DNA of 64,000 nt. Origin: Lepidodermella squamata. Lineage: Eukaryota; Gastrotricha. Under the pieces are notes generated by a model that searched no databases, was not told the origin of the DNA, and was given only the letters and a program-made list of their open reading frames with translations. The first letter of the stretch is position 1, and the number at the start of each line of letters is the position of its first letter. A program made the translations under genes and the position numbers. The stretch spans positions 1,240,001 to 1,304,000 of the forward strand of contig JBLDXI010000034.1 of NCBI GenBank assembly GCA_047495785.1. The letters run 5' to 3'. Below are positions 49,103 to 61,000 of this stretch, in pieces.

Positions 49103-49317
49103 GACTCAAAAATGAAAAACCAGTCGCCTAATCCGACATGTTTCAGCTTTTATTCAGCCATCTTCAGGGTCTGACAACAAGTAAGGAAATCAACAATCAA
49201 GTTTCGAGACTAATATTAAAACAAGTTTACCAATTTTGTCACCAATCGTTTTTTTCGTGTAATTATCAAAAATTAATCAAAAGAATCAAAGACTGAAATA
49301 AATTGTATGAGTAATGA
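49103..49317. mobile_element. 215-bp non-autonomous insertion with 12-bp target duplication
   Basis: Flanked by identical GATGTTTTTTAT copies at 49091-49102 and 49318-49329. The uninterrupted paralogous sequence near 27190 reads CTGTTTTTTATATTTCTC, so the empty site is visible in the same window. There is no open frame and no terminal inverted repeat. Duplication length and lack of inverted ends suggest target-primed or retro-type insertion. It carries a hammerhead-like motif. Confidence 0.85.
49132..49167 (-). ncRNA. Hammerhead-ribozyme-like motif
   Basis: The minus strand reads CTGAAGATGGCT, a short loop, AGCTGAAAC, then ATGTC. CTGANGA, GAAAC and a following GTC in this order match the conserved blocks of small hammerhead motifs seen in Penelope-like retroelements and retrozymes. 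The stem II pairing is imperfect (GGCU with AGCU plus one unpaired U) and stem I is weak, so self-cleavage is uncertain. Confidence 0.35.
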
Positions 49318-49879
49318 GATGTTTTTTATATTTCTCTCAATTATTTATGCGCAAATGGGTGAATGATACAGTAGAAATAAAGTCTTGTCTTCGTAGCTGA
49401 ACGCTGGCACGTGTCAAGTTTTCAAATGCATTCTTTTCGCACGAGTTTTTCAAAAACATCCCTCATTACAATAAAAACTAGCGCACAAGCCGCACTATTT
49501 TTTTAATTTCGTGCATAGTGCGATCAGGTAGCATTTGTATCAAATGCAGCTTTGTCGTATAAAGTGTCGATTTTTCGACCGTTTCTTCATTGCTACTATG
49601 AATGCATGTCTACGTCTTACCCAATAATCTCTTGATATTTTTGAAGTCACTACCACTCAGAAGCTTTAAAGCTGAGTACTTTCATTCCGACTAACCACTA
49701 ACCAAATTGACTGCCATCTTTGGCAGAAGTTCGTTTTCGGCATTGTCGATTCGAAGCCATCCCGTCTAACCTCTCACAGAAAGGTCTTTCTGGGGCTAGA
49801 GGGCTGTTCTCATTTCGTCATTAGGGTTCAATTTGTCGCGACCCAGCAGAAAAACTAGCTCTTCAAAGCTATGCGATTC

Positions 49880-49942
49880 CGCAGATTCGGCGGATTAGGC
49901 GGATTAGATGGATTAGGCGGATTAGAGGGTTTGGGTGGATTA
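49880..49942. repeat. GGATTAGGC minisatellite
   Basis: Six to seven imperfect 9-bp units (GGATTAGGCGGATTAGATGG and on). No coding context. Confidence 0.85.
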
Positions 49943-51273
49943 GTACATTTTTAAGTTAGATCATATCACCAATTTTGCAATCCTATCATCGGTATTCTGT
50001 TTTTAGGACCTCGTCTCTTTACTTTATTGAATTTTGTGAATGAATTGGACAATTTACCGTAAATAACACGCTGCCACGTGCAAAAAATAATTTCCTGGAA
50101 ATGTTGACAGCGCGTGCCTCTGTTCTTCAGTTGACAAGACTTTTTATTTCCACTAAGTGCTACGTTAATAATGTATTCCATATAAATATTCATGGTAGTA
50201 AAATAGCGCTGTTCACACAATTGCGAAACAACAGGTAAAATCCGGTCTAGAATTGTCGATCAACGCATTGATAAAACATGATTAACGCGAGAAAAATCGA
50301 CAAAAGCAAACGACTAAGCATTCGGTGTTTCATTAGGTAGGGTTAAAGCTGTTGAAACTACGTTAGTCCGATACGCTCTTGAAATGCTGCGTTGCCAGCG
50401 TGAATACAAGCTTCCGATAGCGTCAAATCTTTTTTCGAGAAATGACGGCGAGAGAGATTGCAAAATAGCGGATACTAGAGATCCGGAAATGACTACGCAA
50501 ATGGAGAATTTGCGAACCCAAGCCACCTCCACAACATAAGCGCCGAGTCTCCACGTTGCAATAGCGAAGCTAGAATAGAGAGAAAATTATTAATAATAAA
50601 ACTCCTGGGAAATCGACATACGTTGACCAAAACGCGGGTAAGAAGGTGATGACGAAAATGACAAACATCAGCACAGAAACTTTCATTAGGTATATTTCTC
50701 GACGCTGCCACCGCGGAATCTCTCTCACGTGACCCGATTTTGTCGACTGCAGTGTAACGTCTTGCATGCTTTTTTGGCTTTCGTTTGCTTGCAACCTGGC
50801 GATGGATTTGAAAGCTTTCCAATAGTTGTAGGCGAGGAAAGGAATCGCAAAGCTGTAATTGGAAGCGTAATACACAACCATCAAAAACGAAGTGTCGAAA
50901 TCGTTTATGAAGTTGTAGTCCCACTGTGAGCAAAGGGCAATTGGTTTATCGCCATTCACCCCGATAACAATCAGCGTTTTTACCGTTGCCGTATTGAATG
51001 GCCAAACCAAGAAGGCCAAACTCATTAAGGTGCATAAAATCAACTGAACAACAGCTATTGCCAGAATTTTAAGAGTATTTGATTGATAGTTGATCGATTT
51101 AGAGGATAAACATAATCGCCGCTCGTAAGATATCAAAGAATCGATGTTCGTTCCGTAAATGCCGGTGACCCAGCCAATTACGAAAATACCTTTGCAGGTC
51201 CAATCAGGCCACTCCCAGCCGCCAGTTTCAACAGGCGCGACGTAATAAATGAGTAAGAACAGTGTGAAGGAGA

Positions 51274-52076
51274 TAGAGGTTTATTACACTTTGATAGATA
51301 GAAAATTACACTTTGATGGCTGTGTAAATTACACTTTGATAAGTGGATGAATCATATTATTATCGATTTTTTTTGCTGCGCAGCTCTTCGAGAAAATACG
51401 CTAAGTCAGAGATTTCAGCTGATAGCTGATCACTCAAACAACAAGACAATACTTTGCCCCCATTACCATGCGAGCGGAGCGAGCATGTGAGCCGGCCTCG
51501 GTAGTTTTTTGTGTTGAGTCATAAGTACGGGGAGAGTTTTCGAAATAACCAAAGTTTCAAGTGATACTTTTTGATTAAGGTCCCATGCTACGATGGGTTA
51601 CGTTACTTCTTGGTCAACGATTTGCATATGCACACGTGCTTGTGTGTGCAAAAAATGCTGTGCGCGCGTGCGAATCGAAACAAAAAAACTAGCAACACGA
51701 GCTGGGAGCGATCTCTTAGCGCCAATTCAGCAGCACTGCTGATGGTTTTTCGCAATAAAAACTGTCGCGCATATGCAAATCAAAGTTATTTCTTTGCCGC
51801 ATCTCACTAAAAAAGGTGGTGAGTGCTTATTTCAAGGATAATGCATCATTGCTAGTTAGTTATTCTGCCCGTTTTTCTCTCCTGTAGTTTACTGCGATGA
51901 AGCTAGTTTTTTGGAGGGGCACCTCAGCCCCCTTGGGAAAGCTGGCTGGTAGCTTTTTGGGAGGCCTTTCACAAGGTCTTCAAAAAGCTGCCAGTTTAGT
52001 TTTCCCCAGGGGGCTGAGGTGCCCCTTTTTAAAGCTAGTTTTATCAAAGTGTAATTTTCATTTATCAAAGTCTAGG
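51274..52076. mobile_element. Insertion with inverted TTACACTTTGATA motifs and a long hairpin
   Basis: The left end has three ATTACACTTTGAT(A) copies within 70 bp. The right end has two in inverse orientation (TATCAAAGTGTAAT and TTATCAAAGT). The flanks join cleanly between A and T of the receptor (GGAGA^TGCTGCG) without an obvious target duplication. An inner near-palindrome of about 140 bp lies next to the right end. No transposase frame, so it is non-autonomous. Class is uncertain. Confidence 0.7.
51900..52040. repeat. Long imperfect hairpin (arms about 66 bp)
   Basis: The left arm AAGCTAGTTTTTTGGAGGGG, then CACCTCAGCCCCC and AGCTTTTTGGGAGGCC, pairs with the right arm GGTCTTCAAAAAGCT, GGGGGCTGAGGTG and CCCCTTTTTAAAGCTAG across a loop of about 8 nt centred at 51969. 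RNA from either strand would fold into a long stem. Confidence 0.85.
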
Positions 52077-52436
52077 GTATGCTGCGAATATGTGAGATGG
52101 TTGCTAGCATCAAAAACATAGTGCCGCCGGCATTGCGTTGGGACTGATTTTTAAGAAACGACCTTATTTTATTAATTAACAGGGGTTCATATCTTCGAAT
52201 TATTTATAAAACATAATTTCAAACTACGGAAAAATATAAAAAGACTTCCGTATTGGTTTTCACATCAATTTATTAATGAGAACTGGCGCGCAATCAGGTT
52301 TTTGGCTGGTGTTAGGCAGTAGTTCGTGTTGCCCGTGGGTTGGGCTCGTCAAGTTAACTTTCGGCTGTCTGGCAGTGTATTAGTGCTTATTTTAAGTTGC
52401 GGCATTGTATGTTTGATCAATTTTTGCTATTGTAGG

Positions 52437-52615
52437 CAGGGGCGTAACTAAGGGGGGGCCAGGGGGGGCACCGGCCCCACCAGCTGGAAAAATACCCTCA
52501 GGGTACCACAGGGGGGACCCTTTGGTCTGAAAAATTCGGGGCCGCAATTACGTAGAAAAGATGTGCTGGCCCCAAGGCTGGCCCCACCAGTTTGGTAGAC
52601 CTAGTTACGCCGCTG
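52437..52615. mobile_element. hAT-type MITE with 8-bp target duplication
   Basis: Terminal inverted repeats CAGGGGCGTAACTAAG and CTAGTTACGCCGCTG. Identical 8-bp flanks ATTGTAGG at 52429-52436 and 52616-52623. CAG termini with 8-bp duplications are typical of hAT. The 179-bp body is G/C-rich with no open frame. Confidence 0.88.
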
Positions 52616-54673
52616 ATTGTAGGCGGCAGTGGAGTGGTTAAGCCGCATATTTTTCAGATTTATCAGTCAGATCGGCTTGTTGCTGGCTGTTCTTCTGCAA
52701 CTCATGACTTTGAAGATGAGCAAGCGACCATGTGTCATTTTTATGTCAGAATTTGGAGTGCGTTGCTGTGATTTGTAACTAATTTGTTCTAGGACACCAC
52801 TGTTTTCATTAGATTTCGGAGATTTTGTGCGAAGTTACTCTGTTTTACATCTGAGATGCTATTGGAGTTCTCAGATTAGAGATCGAGTTGAATGGATACT
52901 CCATGTTTATGTTATTTTGTTGTGAAAAGACTAAAATTTGCTTTCTTAATTCTTTTCTATCTAAGAATTCAATCTAATTTTGCCCTAGGGTCTCTTGCTG
53001 TCTTTCTGAAACCGAAGTTACGGCGTCGATGCACTCGGACGTTGGGTGTTATGTGCATTTGATGCTGGTAGGAGTCTCGAGTGTGACATCATTGTCATCT
53101 TGAACTTCTTGATAAATGGTAATGGCGGTCCGCTAGGGTTGTAATATCTCTAGGCTTCTCACTCTAGGATCTAATGAATGATAGAAAAATGTTAGGCAAC
53201 ATGTAAAGTTTGAAATGCTTCAGGCTGTTGCTGTTTGGGCTTTTGTGAGCTAGCGTGTTTGAATGCAAGGCGAGTGTGGATCAGGGTGGCGCTGCGTAAA
53301 CACTCTGATTTAAGTTTGCACATTTAAGGTGACTAATAACTAGTAAGAATCCGACTTTAGGCCTTTCATTTTAAGTCAACTGAACTTTCATTAGTTTCGG
53401 TCATTAGCCAGATTATTTCCGAGTTGCTTATCTGGCAGCGCTAACGATATCCATCAAAACTCACACTAGCTAATCACGAGTTGCGGATGGGCAGCTAAAT
53501 AACTAACGCTTGAAGCCAACAAAGGAATGAAGAATTGGATGCTATAACCAAGACTTGTTAAGAAATTTCACGATGAATTTGTTTCATTTTGACTTCCGCC
53601 TTGCTTTGAAATGTATGATGATTATTTACGAAATTCAGTCGTGAGGTTAAATTGCGTTAATGTCTCATGTATGTGTAGAGTGGTAATTTCCATTTTTTTC
53701 TTAGAATTTATCGATCAAACTTAAAATGGCTAGTCAAAAGGAGAATACGATGCGCCCGATACGATCTATACCTTAAGCAGTCGGCCCTTCAGGCGCTTGA
53801 CTCGCGGCAGACTAAATCAAAGCAAGAGAAACCAAACCGAAGATACTGGATGTGTTATTCAGCCACGACCACAAATGGTACTTTTAATGTTGAATTTCTT
53901 GAAAAATTGGAATTATTTTCAAGGGATCGGAGAACTCTTCTAGAAGATAGTTACGAAAATAACTCTATCGTGGATCTATATGAGCCAAAGTAAAATGGTT
54001 GAATCCAGGAGCGTGGTATGTTAACATTTCAACTGTTGTTCAGCCGCAATATTATTATTCTGATTATTTTCTCAGGTAGTCTGAGATTACTGAGACAGTT
54101 TTGGTATCGATTTCGGCTCTGTCGAAAATAAATTGGCGCAAGAGAAATATCGTCAATAATCGAGCTAAAATTCAACGTTGTCTTTGTTTGAAAATCGCAG
54201 TTCAATTGTTACTTATTGAATTTCTAAATAATTTTTCGAGGTAAAAATGCCAATAAAATGTCGAAACCAAAAGTGTAATTTTTCTGTGAAAATCTGTTGA
54301 AATCCATCTTAATTATCGATCGAATGGCTGTTGCTGATGACGAAGGATGGCCCACTGCTCTATATCTGACAGGTTTTCATTCATGCAGAGATTGAAGCAG
54401 AAGCTACAAATGGCGAAAATATTTCATAACCACCAATAAAAAAGCCGGCCTTGGGACCGGTTCCGGGAAAAAACCGCGGAAGGCCTTTACAATGCTAGCA
54501 TTGCCCTCAGGATTATATACACGAATTAGCACGCAAATAAGAAATATTGCGAACATTTTCAAGCCCGCTATCTAAGGCGAAACTGTTAGAGCGAGAAGAA
54601 AGCCAGCAAATAAATTATATAGTTTTTCGCATATTTCTTCGCAGCCGAAATTTTAACCTGAGCAGCACAACTA

Positions 54674-55054
54674 CAGCGTGTCCCATAAGTAAGGCACGCA
54701 AAGAAAATACACGGAAAAGGGCTCAGAAATTTAAAATGCGAGGCGAAGTCACGCCTCGTGGCCAGAAAATTTTTAGAAAATTTCAAAATATCACACGTAA
54801 TCAATTTTGCGTCACTCTAAGTGAGATTAAAAATTCCGGAGAAATTTGGCCCAACCCGGTAAAATACCGAAAATTACCGAACCAGTTACCATCGGGATTT
54901 TCCGGGATTTCTCCGGTAAATCTTTAATTTCTTCTGTTAAATCGCCGATAAAAGATGGAAATTCTCTCTGTAGGTTTAATTTAATAAAAGTAATGAATTT
55001 CCTACTAAAAGTTACCAAATTAAAGAATAGTTGCACAAATTCTGGGACACTCTG
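54674..55054. mobile_element. Tc1/mariner-type MITE with TA flanks
   Basis: The left end TA-CAGCGTGTCCCA and the right end TGGGACACTCTG-TA are inverted repeats with one mismatch, each next to TA. The 381-bp body has no transposase. A truncated relative is at 43985-44144. Confidence 0.82.
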
Positions 55055-58000
55055 TATTTATCCACCTTAATATCGATTTCGTCGCCATAAAACATCATGA
55101 AATTGATATTTTCAAGCTTTCCTTGGCTAATACAGGTTTTGATTTCAAATCGGCCGCCTCAGGGCGGAAAAGTGAGCCGCATGATGAGACATGCGCTGAG
55201 CTAAAAATTAGGTAAAAAACAGCGACTGGTCGAGGGTCGAGGGTCGAGATCATGATTCACCGTTTCACACCGTTCCCATAATATGGAGGTACAGCCATTG
55301 GCCGTGGCCCGTAATTTTGGGTTGGCGGAGTCTGGCGAAATTAATTTCAAAATTGATCAGAAAATGTTCTTCTTCTTCTGGCTGTAGGTCATAGTCAAAA
55401 AAGCCGAAATAGCAACAATAAATCTGAAAAATTTGTTACCACGAAGCTGCAATTGAACGCTGATGCCTTCACTTGAGCGGCGTAAATATACATATTTAAA
55501 CATATTTCCAGAGGTATTGTGTCTACTTAATTTTGGTACCGTTAACACTGAAAATTGAGTTTCGGCAGCTAAAAATATAGAGCTATAGAAAAAGGTTGTA
55601 TCTATTCAGACCCCCATCGGAATTCACTAAATTTCAAACGCTTTGAATTTTTTGTTGAATTTAGGGTTATGAAGATTTCGAAAATTTAGGGAAAAATCGC
55701 ATGGAACCGTGAAAAATGCAGCGTGGCATTGCGGGACTTCCCATAGATATATCAAAAAAGGAAAAAATCTATTGAAACTACCCACACGTCGGCGGATGAA
55801 GGATTGCCTAATAAATGGTAAGAGCTGACTTTTCACCTGAGTGGAAAGAAATTGAGGTTTTAAAATACGTGTAGTCCCAGTCTTTAAATTTCGCGTCAGA
55901 ATCTCACTCAGAAAAATCAGCACTGTTTGTGTGACAAGCTGGCATTTACTGTCTTTGAGTTTAATTCAAAGCGATTAAGAGTCACGTGCCTAGTGTGGCT
56001 GTATTAATGACGCAACAATGAAGGCAGGAGCCCTTCTAAACGGGGGGTCGTGATTTTTTTTGGACTTTTGCTTAAATAGAGGTGATTTTCTCGGTCAGTT
56101 TGTAAAATTTTCGAATTTTGAACATATCCTAAGATTCCTCTGCTCTTACATTATAATATCACTTAGAAATAGCTTTAGAATGAATTTTACCATTAAAATG
56201 CTGGCGGAAATACCTGTTATATATGCCCATTTTGAGGATTGTTCTGGTTGCTTGTTGACCATTGTTAAGCGATTTTAGGCGATTTTAACCGGATTTTCGA
56301 GCCATATATGGCTGCTAGCAGTCGTAGCAACCAGATTGTCGAGAAAAAACGGTTGCCGAAGCATTAAAACTGGCAGAAATCTACCTTTTAGGTAAGTGAA
56401 AAAGCAATAAAAACTGCCTTTTTCACGCACAAATTTTCAATCTGTGCGCTGCCCATGTGTTTTTTTAATAATCGATGAGTGAGAATTTTGCACAATGCTA
56501 TTTTGCGAGAAGTATTGTGCGAAGCAAATTTTGTCAATTTTTCTGATTTTAGATTTTGGAACATAGAATTTTGTATCAAATGCCTATGGCTTCGAAAAAT
56601 TATACCCCATATTTTCACTAGGGTAACTTTACAAAATTCATACAGCAGGCAATCTACATTCCGATAAATATTCCTGGGTATTCCAATCTATGGTCGCTTA
56701 ATTGAAAATTTCAATTCGAATTTTGAATTAATTAATTTATGATTTATTTTTATGAAATTTTTGTCCACCCTTTCGGTTTATTTTTCGCAATTAATTTAGA
56801 CTTTTGAAGCTGTTCAGAATTGATTGCTAGCGACGCCCGAAATTTTAGGGGGTCACATAAACTATTATTATTATTTTTATTAGCACTGAATTTATCAGTT
56901 TCGTCTTTATTGCGGTATTCGTCTGACCGCAGTGGCTATGGCATCTGGCTATATGGCATCTGGCTATGGCATATGAAGTTTAGATGTAGATATCGTGACA
57001 GTTTTATACACTTGCCAATACCGGGACTTGAAGCTGAAAATTCCTGCTAATATCCGGAATGAATCGGTACAATTTTAACCCCTTTAGTTAGGCCTATAAA
57101 TTATTTTTCTATTTTATGGCGATTTTTTCAAAAAAATTTAAACGGACATGGTATATTGCTTCAGCCTCCGATAGTTGCATTGCTTCGAGGTTTCACGTAA
57201 AATTAATTGCCGTTCACGCTTGCAGCTTGAATTTTTCCATGCTATTTTAGCAGCAATATTTTTAAAAATTTTCTAAATTTGCCTTCCATTTTTTCTACGT
57301 GGCTTTGCTGACGTTTTTGATCTTTCAAACTTCATGTCATAGCTCATTCTATTTAATCCATGGATAATTTCTGCTGCCAGCCGCCGCAGCTGACCAGGTC
57401 ATTCGATGAGGCCCGTGACCTAATTATGCCGCCATCGAAGGTGTAATAATCCGCGCGCTCGTTTTATTACTGCTGTTTTATTACTAATCAGGTCATGATG
57501 AGTGTGTGCGTGTTTATAGAAAGAACCGATTTTCCTCTGTCGACCTCATGCTTTACAATTTTAGCATCCGGAGATTTCCATTCAAATATTGAATATTTAT
57601 AATATTTTTGGAGTTTGTTATTCCGGACCACCAGACTAGAATTTAATTATTATTGCCAAGCTTTTTTTTTATTCACCCTCACCGGTGGCTTCTCCAATTT
57701 TCGGCGTTATTTGTCTTTCATCGGTCTGCTTGCCTGGCTCCTCCCCCTCACTACATGGTACGTTTTACCTTCTATTTCTACAGGCTTGAGATGGCGGGAT
57801 GAATCAAATCAAATCATTACCCATTTTGTTGAGTGACAAAATTTCCGAGCTATTTTTTTCCCAAAAATTGAGGCCAATATTGAGGCATTTTCGCACGGAC
57901 AACGATTAGTCAAATTCGTTAATTCTTCTTCTGCAATTACCGGTGCACCCGATGGAGCCCGTTTACTCACTTCTTTCGCGATAGCTAAATAAGGTGAACA

Positions 58001-61000
58001 GATTTACTTTGCATTACTGAACAAGGTTTCACCGCTTCTTCGTTTTTTTACCAATTTACCAATTTCCCATCTAATTTGTATTTATGTTCGTAATTCTATC
58101 ACTTTGAGGAGTATTCAGCCTATTGAATAGCCATTATGGAACTGATATCCGGAAATTAGCCTGAGCGTTGTGTCATTCATGCGCCGATGATCACCTGCTT
58201 TTTATTTTTTTATTTTTATTTTCTTGTATTTTTCTCTCGCAATTTTTTGTTCTCGGACCGCTCGCGTATTTTTAGCGCGATGAAAATAAAAATAACTTTG
58301 ATGTCTCGGAGATGGCGCAAGATCAGATTGTTCTCGATTTAGTGTCATAAAACCCCTGTTATTCAACAGAGGACAGCGTTCCATATATAAGCGATTTTAT
58401 TCCTTCATTTCTCCATTCTCCATTATTTTCTATTTATTTCTCGAAATCATTAGGCAGCTTTTAATGCATCAAAGCCTCTACGCTCACCTCTTCGCTGCGA
58501 TTGGTACCTAATGCGGGTAACTTTTACCCATTCAGATAACCCACCTCAAGGAATTATTTTTAACTGCCGTTAATGCTTCTGCTCTAACCAGTGGCTCATC
58601 AACTTCGCCTCGCCGCGACGTCGAATTGCTCGGATTGCATTCTTGGATAATTCCAGCTAAATGCTAAATCATGTTCAATTTTGGAATATTTTTGATTTGA
58701 TATCAGTTCAGACATCTGGCTTGTGTTAGAAATGAAATATTTGTGTGGCATAGTCAATAAAATATTGCCCCATCAGTGGGCTTTCAAAGGCTTATGACTT
58801 TTATTCCTGCAAACAATATGGATGATACTTAAATTCTCGGAGCAGGTACATTTAATTTGCACGATTCGGAGCAGGTAAATTTAATCGAATCCGAAGTAAG
58901 CCACTAATTTTGAACGCCAACATTCCGCATAACACGATCTAGCATTTCAAGATTCACCCATGAAATTTCCTCGAATTTGTAGAGCAAATAATTTACGAGG
59001 GCGAAATCTGAGAGCACTTTTCAGTTGACCTACCGTTTGAACAATTCAAGAGAAATTTTGCCTCGTCTTGCAGTTTCGCATTGCGAATCAGTGAAGCTGT
59101 TTCTTATTCAAAAAGTAGGAAAATTTCATTCGTTCTCGTCATGCTCAATCTAAGAAAAATTATAATTAAATCCAGGTTATGCCTAGGAATATTCGCGAAT
59201 ATATTGCTCCTGAGCTTTCCCGATCGGTTATCACCATTTTAATCATAAATTCACAAATATCTCGTAACAAATAATATAGGCTTGTTCAATGGACATTGAT
59301 TTCGGTTTGAAAGGCGTAAAAGATGTTGAAGAAGTGAAATACGGCGTATTAAAAAAATGAGAAATTTAGCGATTTTGGCTCAATGGCTTGAATGAAACAG
59401 GATAGATGGGCTGTCCGTAACTAATCTGAATATAATCTGAGTTAGTGGAAAAATAGGGAATATTTCAGATTTCGTATAAATTTGGCTCAGTATTTTCATT
59501 TTTCCGTTTTCCAGGCCGTTAACGAGTCAGAAAAAAATTAGTTCAAAGCAGGAGTTTTTGTAACTCCATGGTAATTCAGCTATAATATTTAGTTCAATCA
59601 TCCTGGGATATTCGATTACATTCGATTCATATTTTCTAACGTATTGATATTTTTTATTTTTATTAGATTCTTGAATTTGACGACCCTTCATTCCGTCATT
59701 CGGCTGTTTTTGAGGAGCTGCGGTTTTCATGCACCCATCGCCTTGATGGAGTGATCATCACTCCGAAAATCTGCATGACTCATGAAATATTATGCATTCA
59801 AATTCCTGCTGAAAAATTTCAAATCGAACGGCTGGTAACACGGAGGCTACAACGCCGTGCAGCTGTTAAACTCAACTCGTTGTAATCGCGTGCTTTCGAC
59901 TGTTGTGATCTCATTCTCGAAAAAACGCCAGCCTGCCGATCGAACGCTATTTTCCCGTTGTTTTCTCAGATCGGTCGCTCTCTCGCATCTCATGATCGCT
60001 GGAAACAGAGGAATTCTTCTGGGTTTCTCGAACTGATTCAGCTCAGAATGCAGCGATCAAATGCCGAATCACTCCTGGAACCATTCAAAAAGGTTAGAAA
60101 ATTACTTTCCACTATAGGTAAATTTTTTTAAAGAAATTCGAGGGTTCGAGGTTTAAGTGAAGGTGTTTTATCGAAAATCGAGAACATGAACCGCATATTT
60201 CACCTAGCCTTGCAGTTCAAAGTATTGAAGTTAAGCGACTCTTGATTGGAAATCAGAAAAAGGGTGGCGTATCAATGCTTTTTTGGAGCCATTTTTCATC
60301 GTGAAATGCCCCCTCAAAAATTATGTTCACACCTGGGGCGGATTTTACCCACTAACCGGCCCTCGTTCTTGAAGCATCATCTCGCACGAGCGTATAATTG
60401 AAAAAGTAGTAAAATCACCATGCAAATTGAAATTCCAAATTTAAAGGTCGAGAATTGTTCTCTGAGGTCGAGAATTTTTCAAATTATTATAGAAAAAGGT
60501 TGGCTCAAAAAAACTCAGTGTCGAAATCAGAGTTGTCCCCGGGTCGGATCTAAGCCGGGTAAGGGTCTTCAGAGGCACACATCCTAGCGGGTGGCCGCCA
60601 AGCTGTGGAACAGTTTGCATTGCTTACTGCTAAGATCTCATCCATGTGTGTGACCAAGGCATGGCCGACAGCCACTTGGGCAGGAAATAATAATAATAGC
60701 AGTTGTAGGCAGAGAGCGTTACTAATAAAATTAGTAGACGTAGGCAGGGAGTGTATGAATGTCCTTATTGTCGTGGCCGTGCTGAAGGCGGCACTAGATA
60801 CAGCCCATTCAGGATTTCCCTGCCAGTGAGGGCTGCGATCATCAGCCGGTCAAGCGGTACCACCACGTCAAGGTTCCAGTGCAAAGGTCCGCATTTTTTC
60901 CTGATTTTCGCGTATTCAAAAACTTTCAAAACTGGAAATATGGGTTTAACCTTTTTCATCTAACCGGGTTATCAAATCTTAGTTTTCATCGAAATGAGTT

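Larger units (their letters stand above)
48487..50313. other. Flank between receptors D and F
   Basis: No gene. 48720-48855 repeats 36530-36665. 49061-49102 and 49318-49375 repeat the TRPA1-like 5' end, and 50160-50340 repeats the receptor 3' flank at 27260-27390. It also contains a 215-bp insertion (49103-49317) and a GGATTAGGC minisatellite at 49880-49942. Confidence 0.6.
50314..52118 (-). pseudogene. Seven-transmembrane receptor copy F, split by an insertion and 5'-truncated
   Basis: From 51273 down to 50622 (exon 1) and 50569-50314 (exon 2) the frame runs from within TM2 to the stop, very similar to copy C (SYERRLCL, SQWDYNFINDFDTSFL, TM6, TM7 and NVVSTALTLPNETPNA). Upstream the sequence stops at an 803-bp insertion (51274-52076) and resumes for only about 40 bp (52077-52118, encoding the LATISHI region) before homology ends. 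The N-terminal tail and TM1 are gone, so no full receptor can be made. Confidence 0.75.

Noticed and set aside
51274-52076. Insertion as a Helitron
   Set aside because: The A^T target and hairpin fit loosely, but there is no 5'-TC start or CTRR end at the junctions, and the hairpin is much too long.
54547-54927. 126-codon plus-strand open frame
   Set aside because: It overlaps the mariner-type MITE and has no protein-like features.
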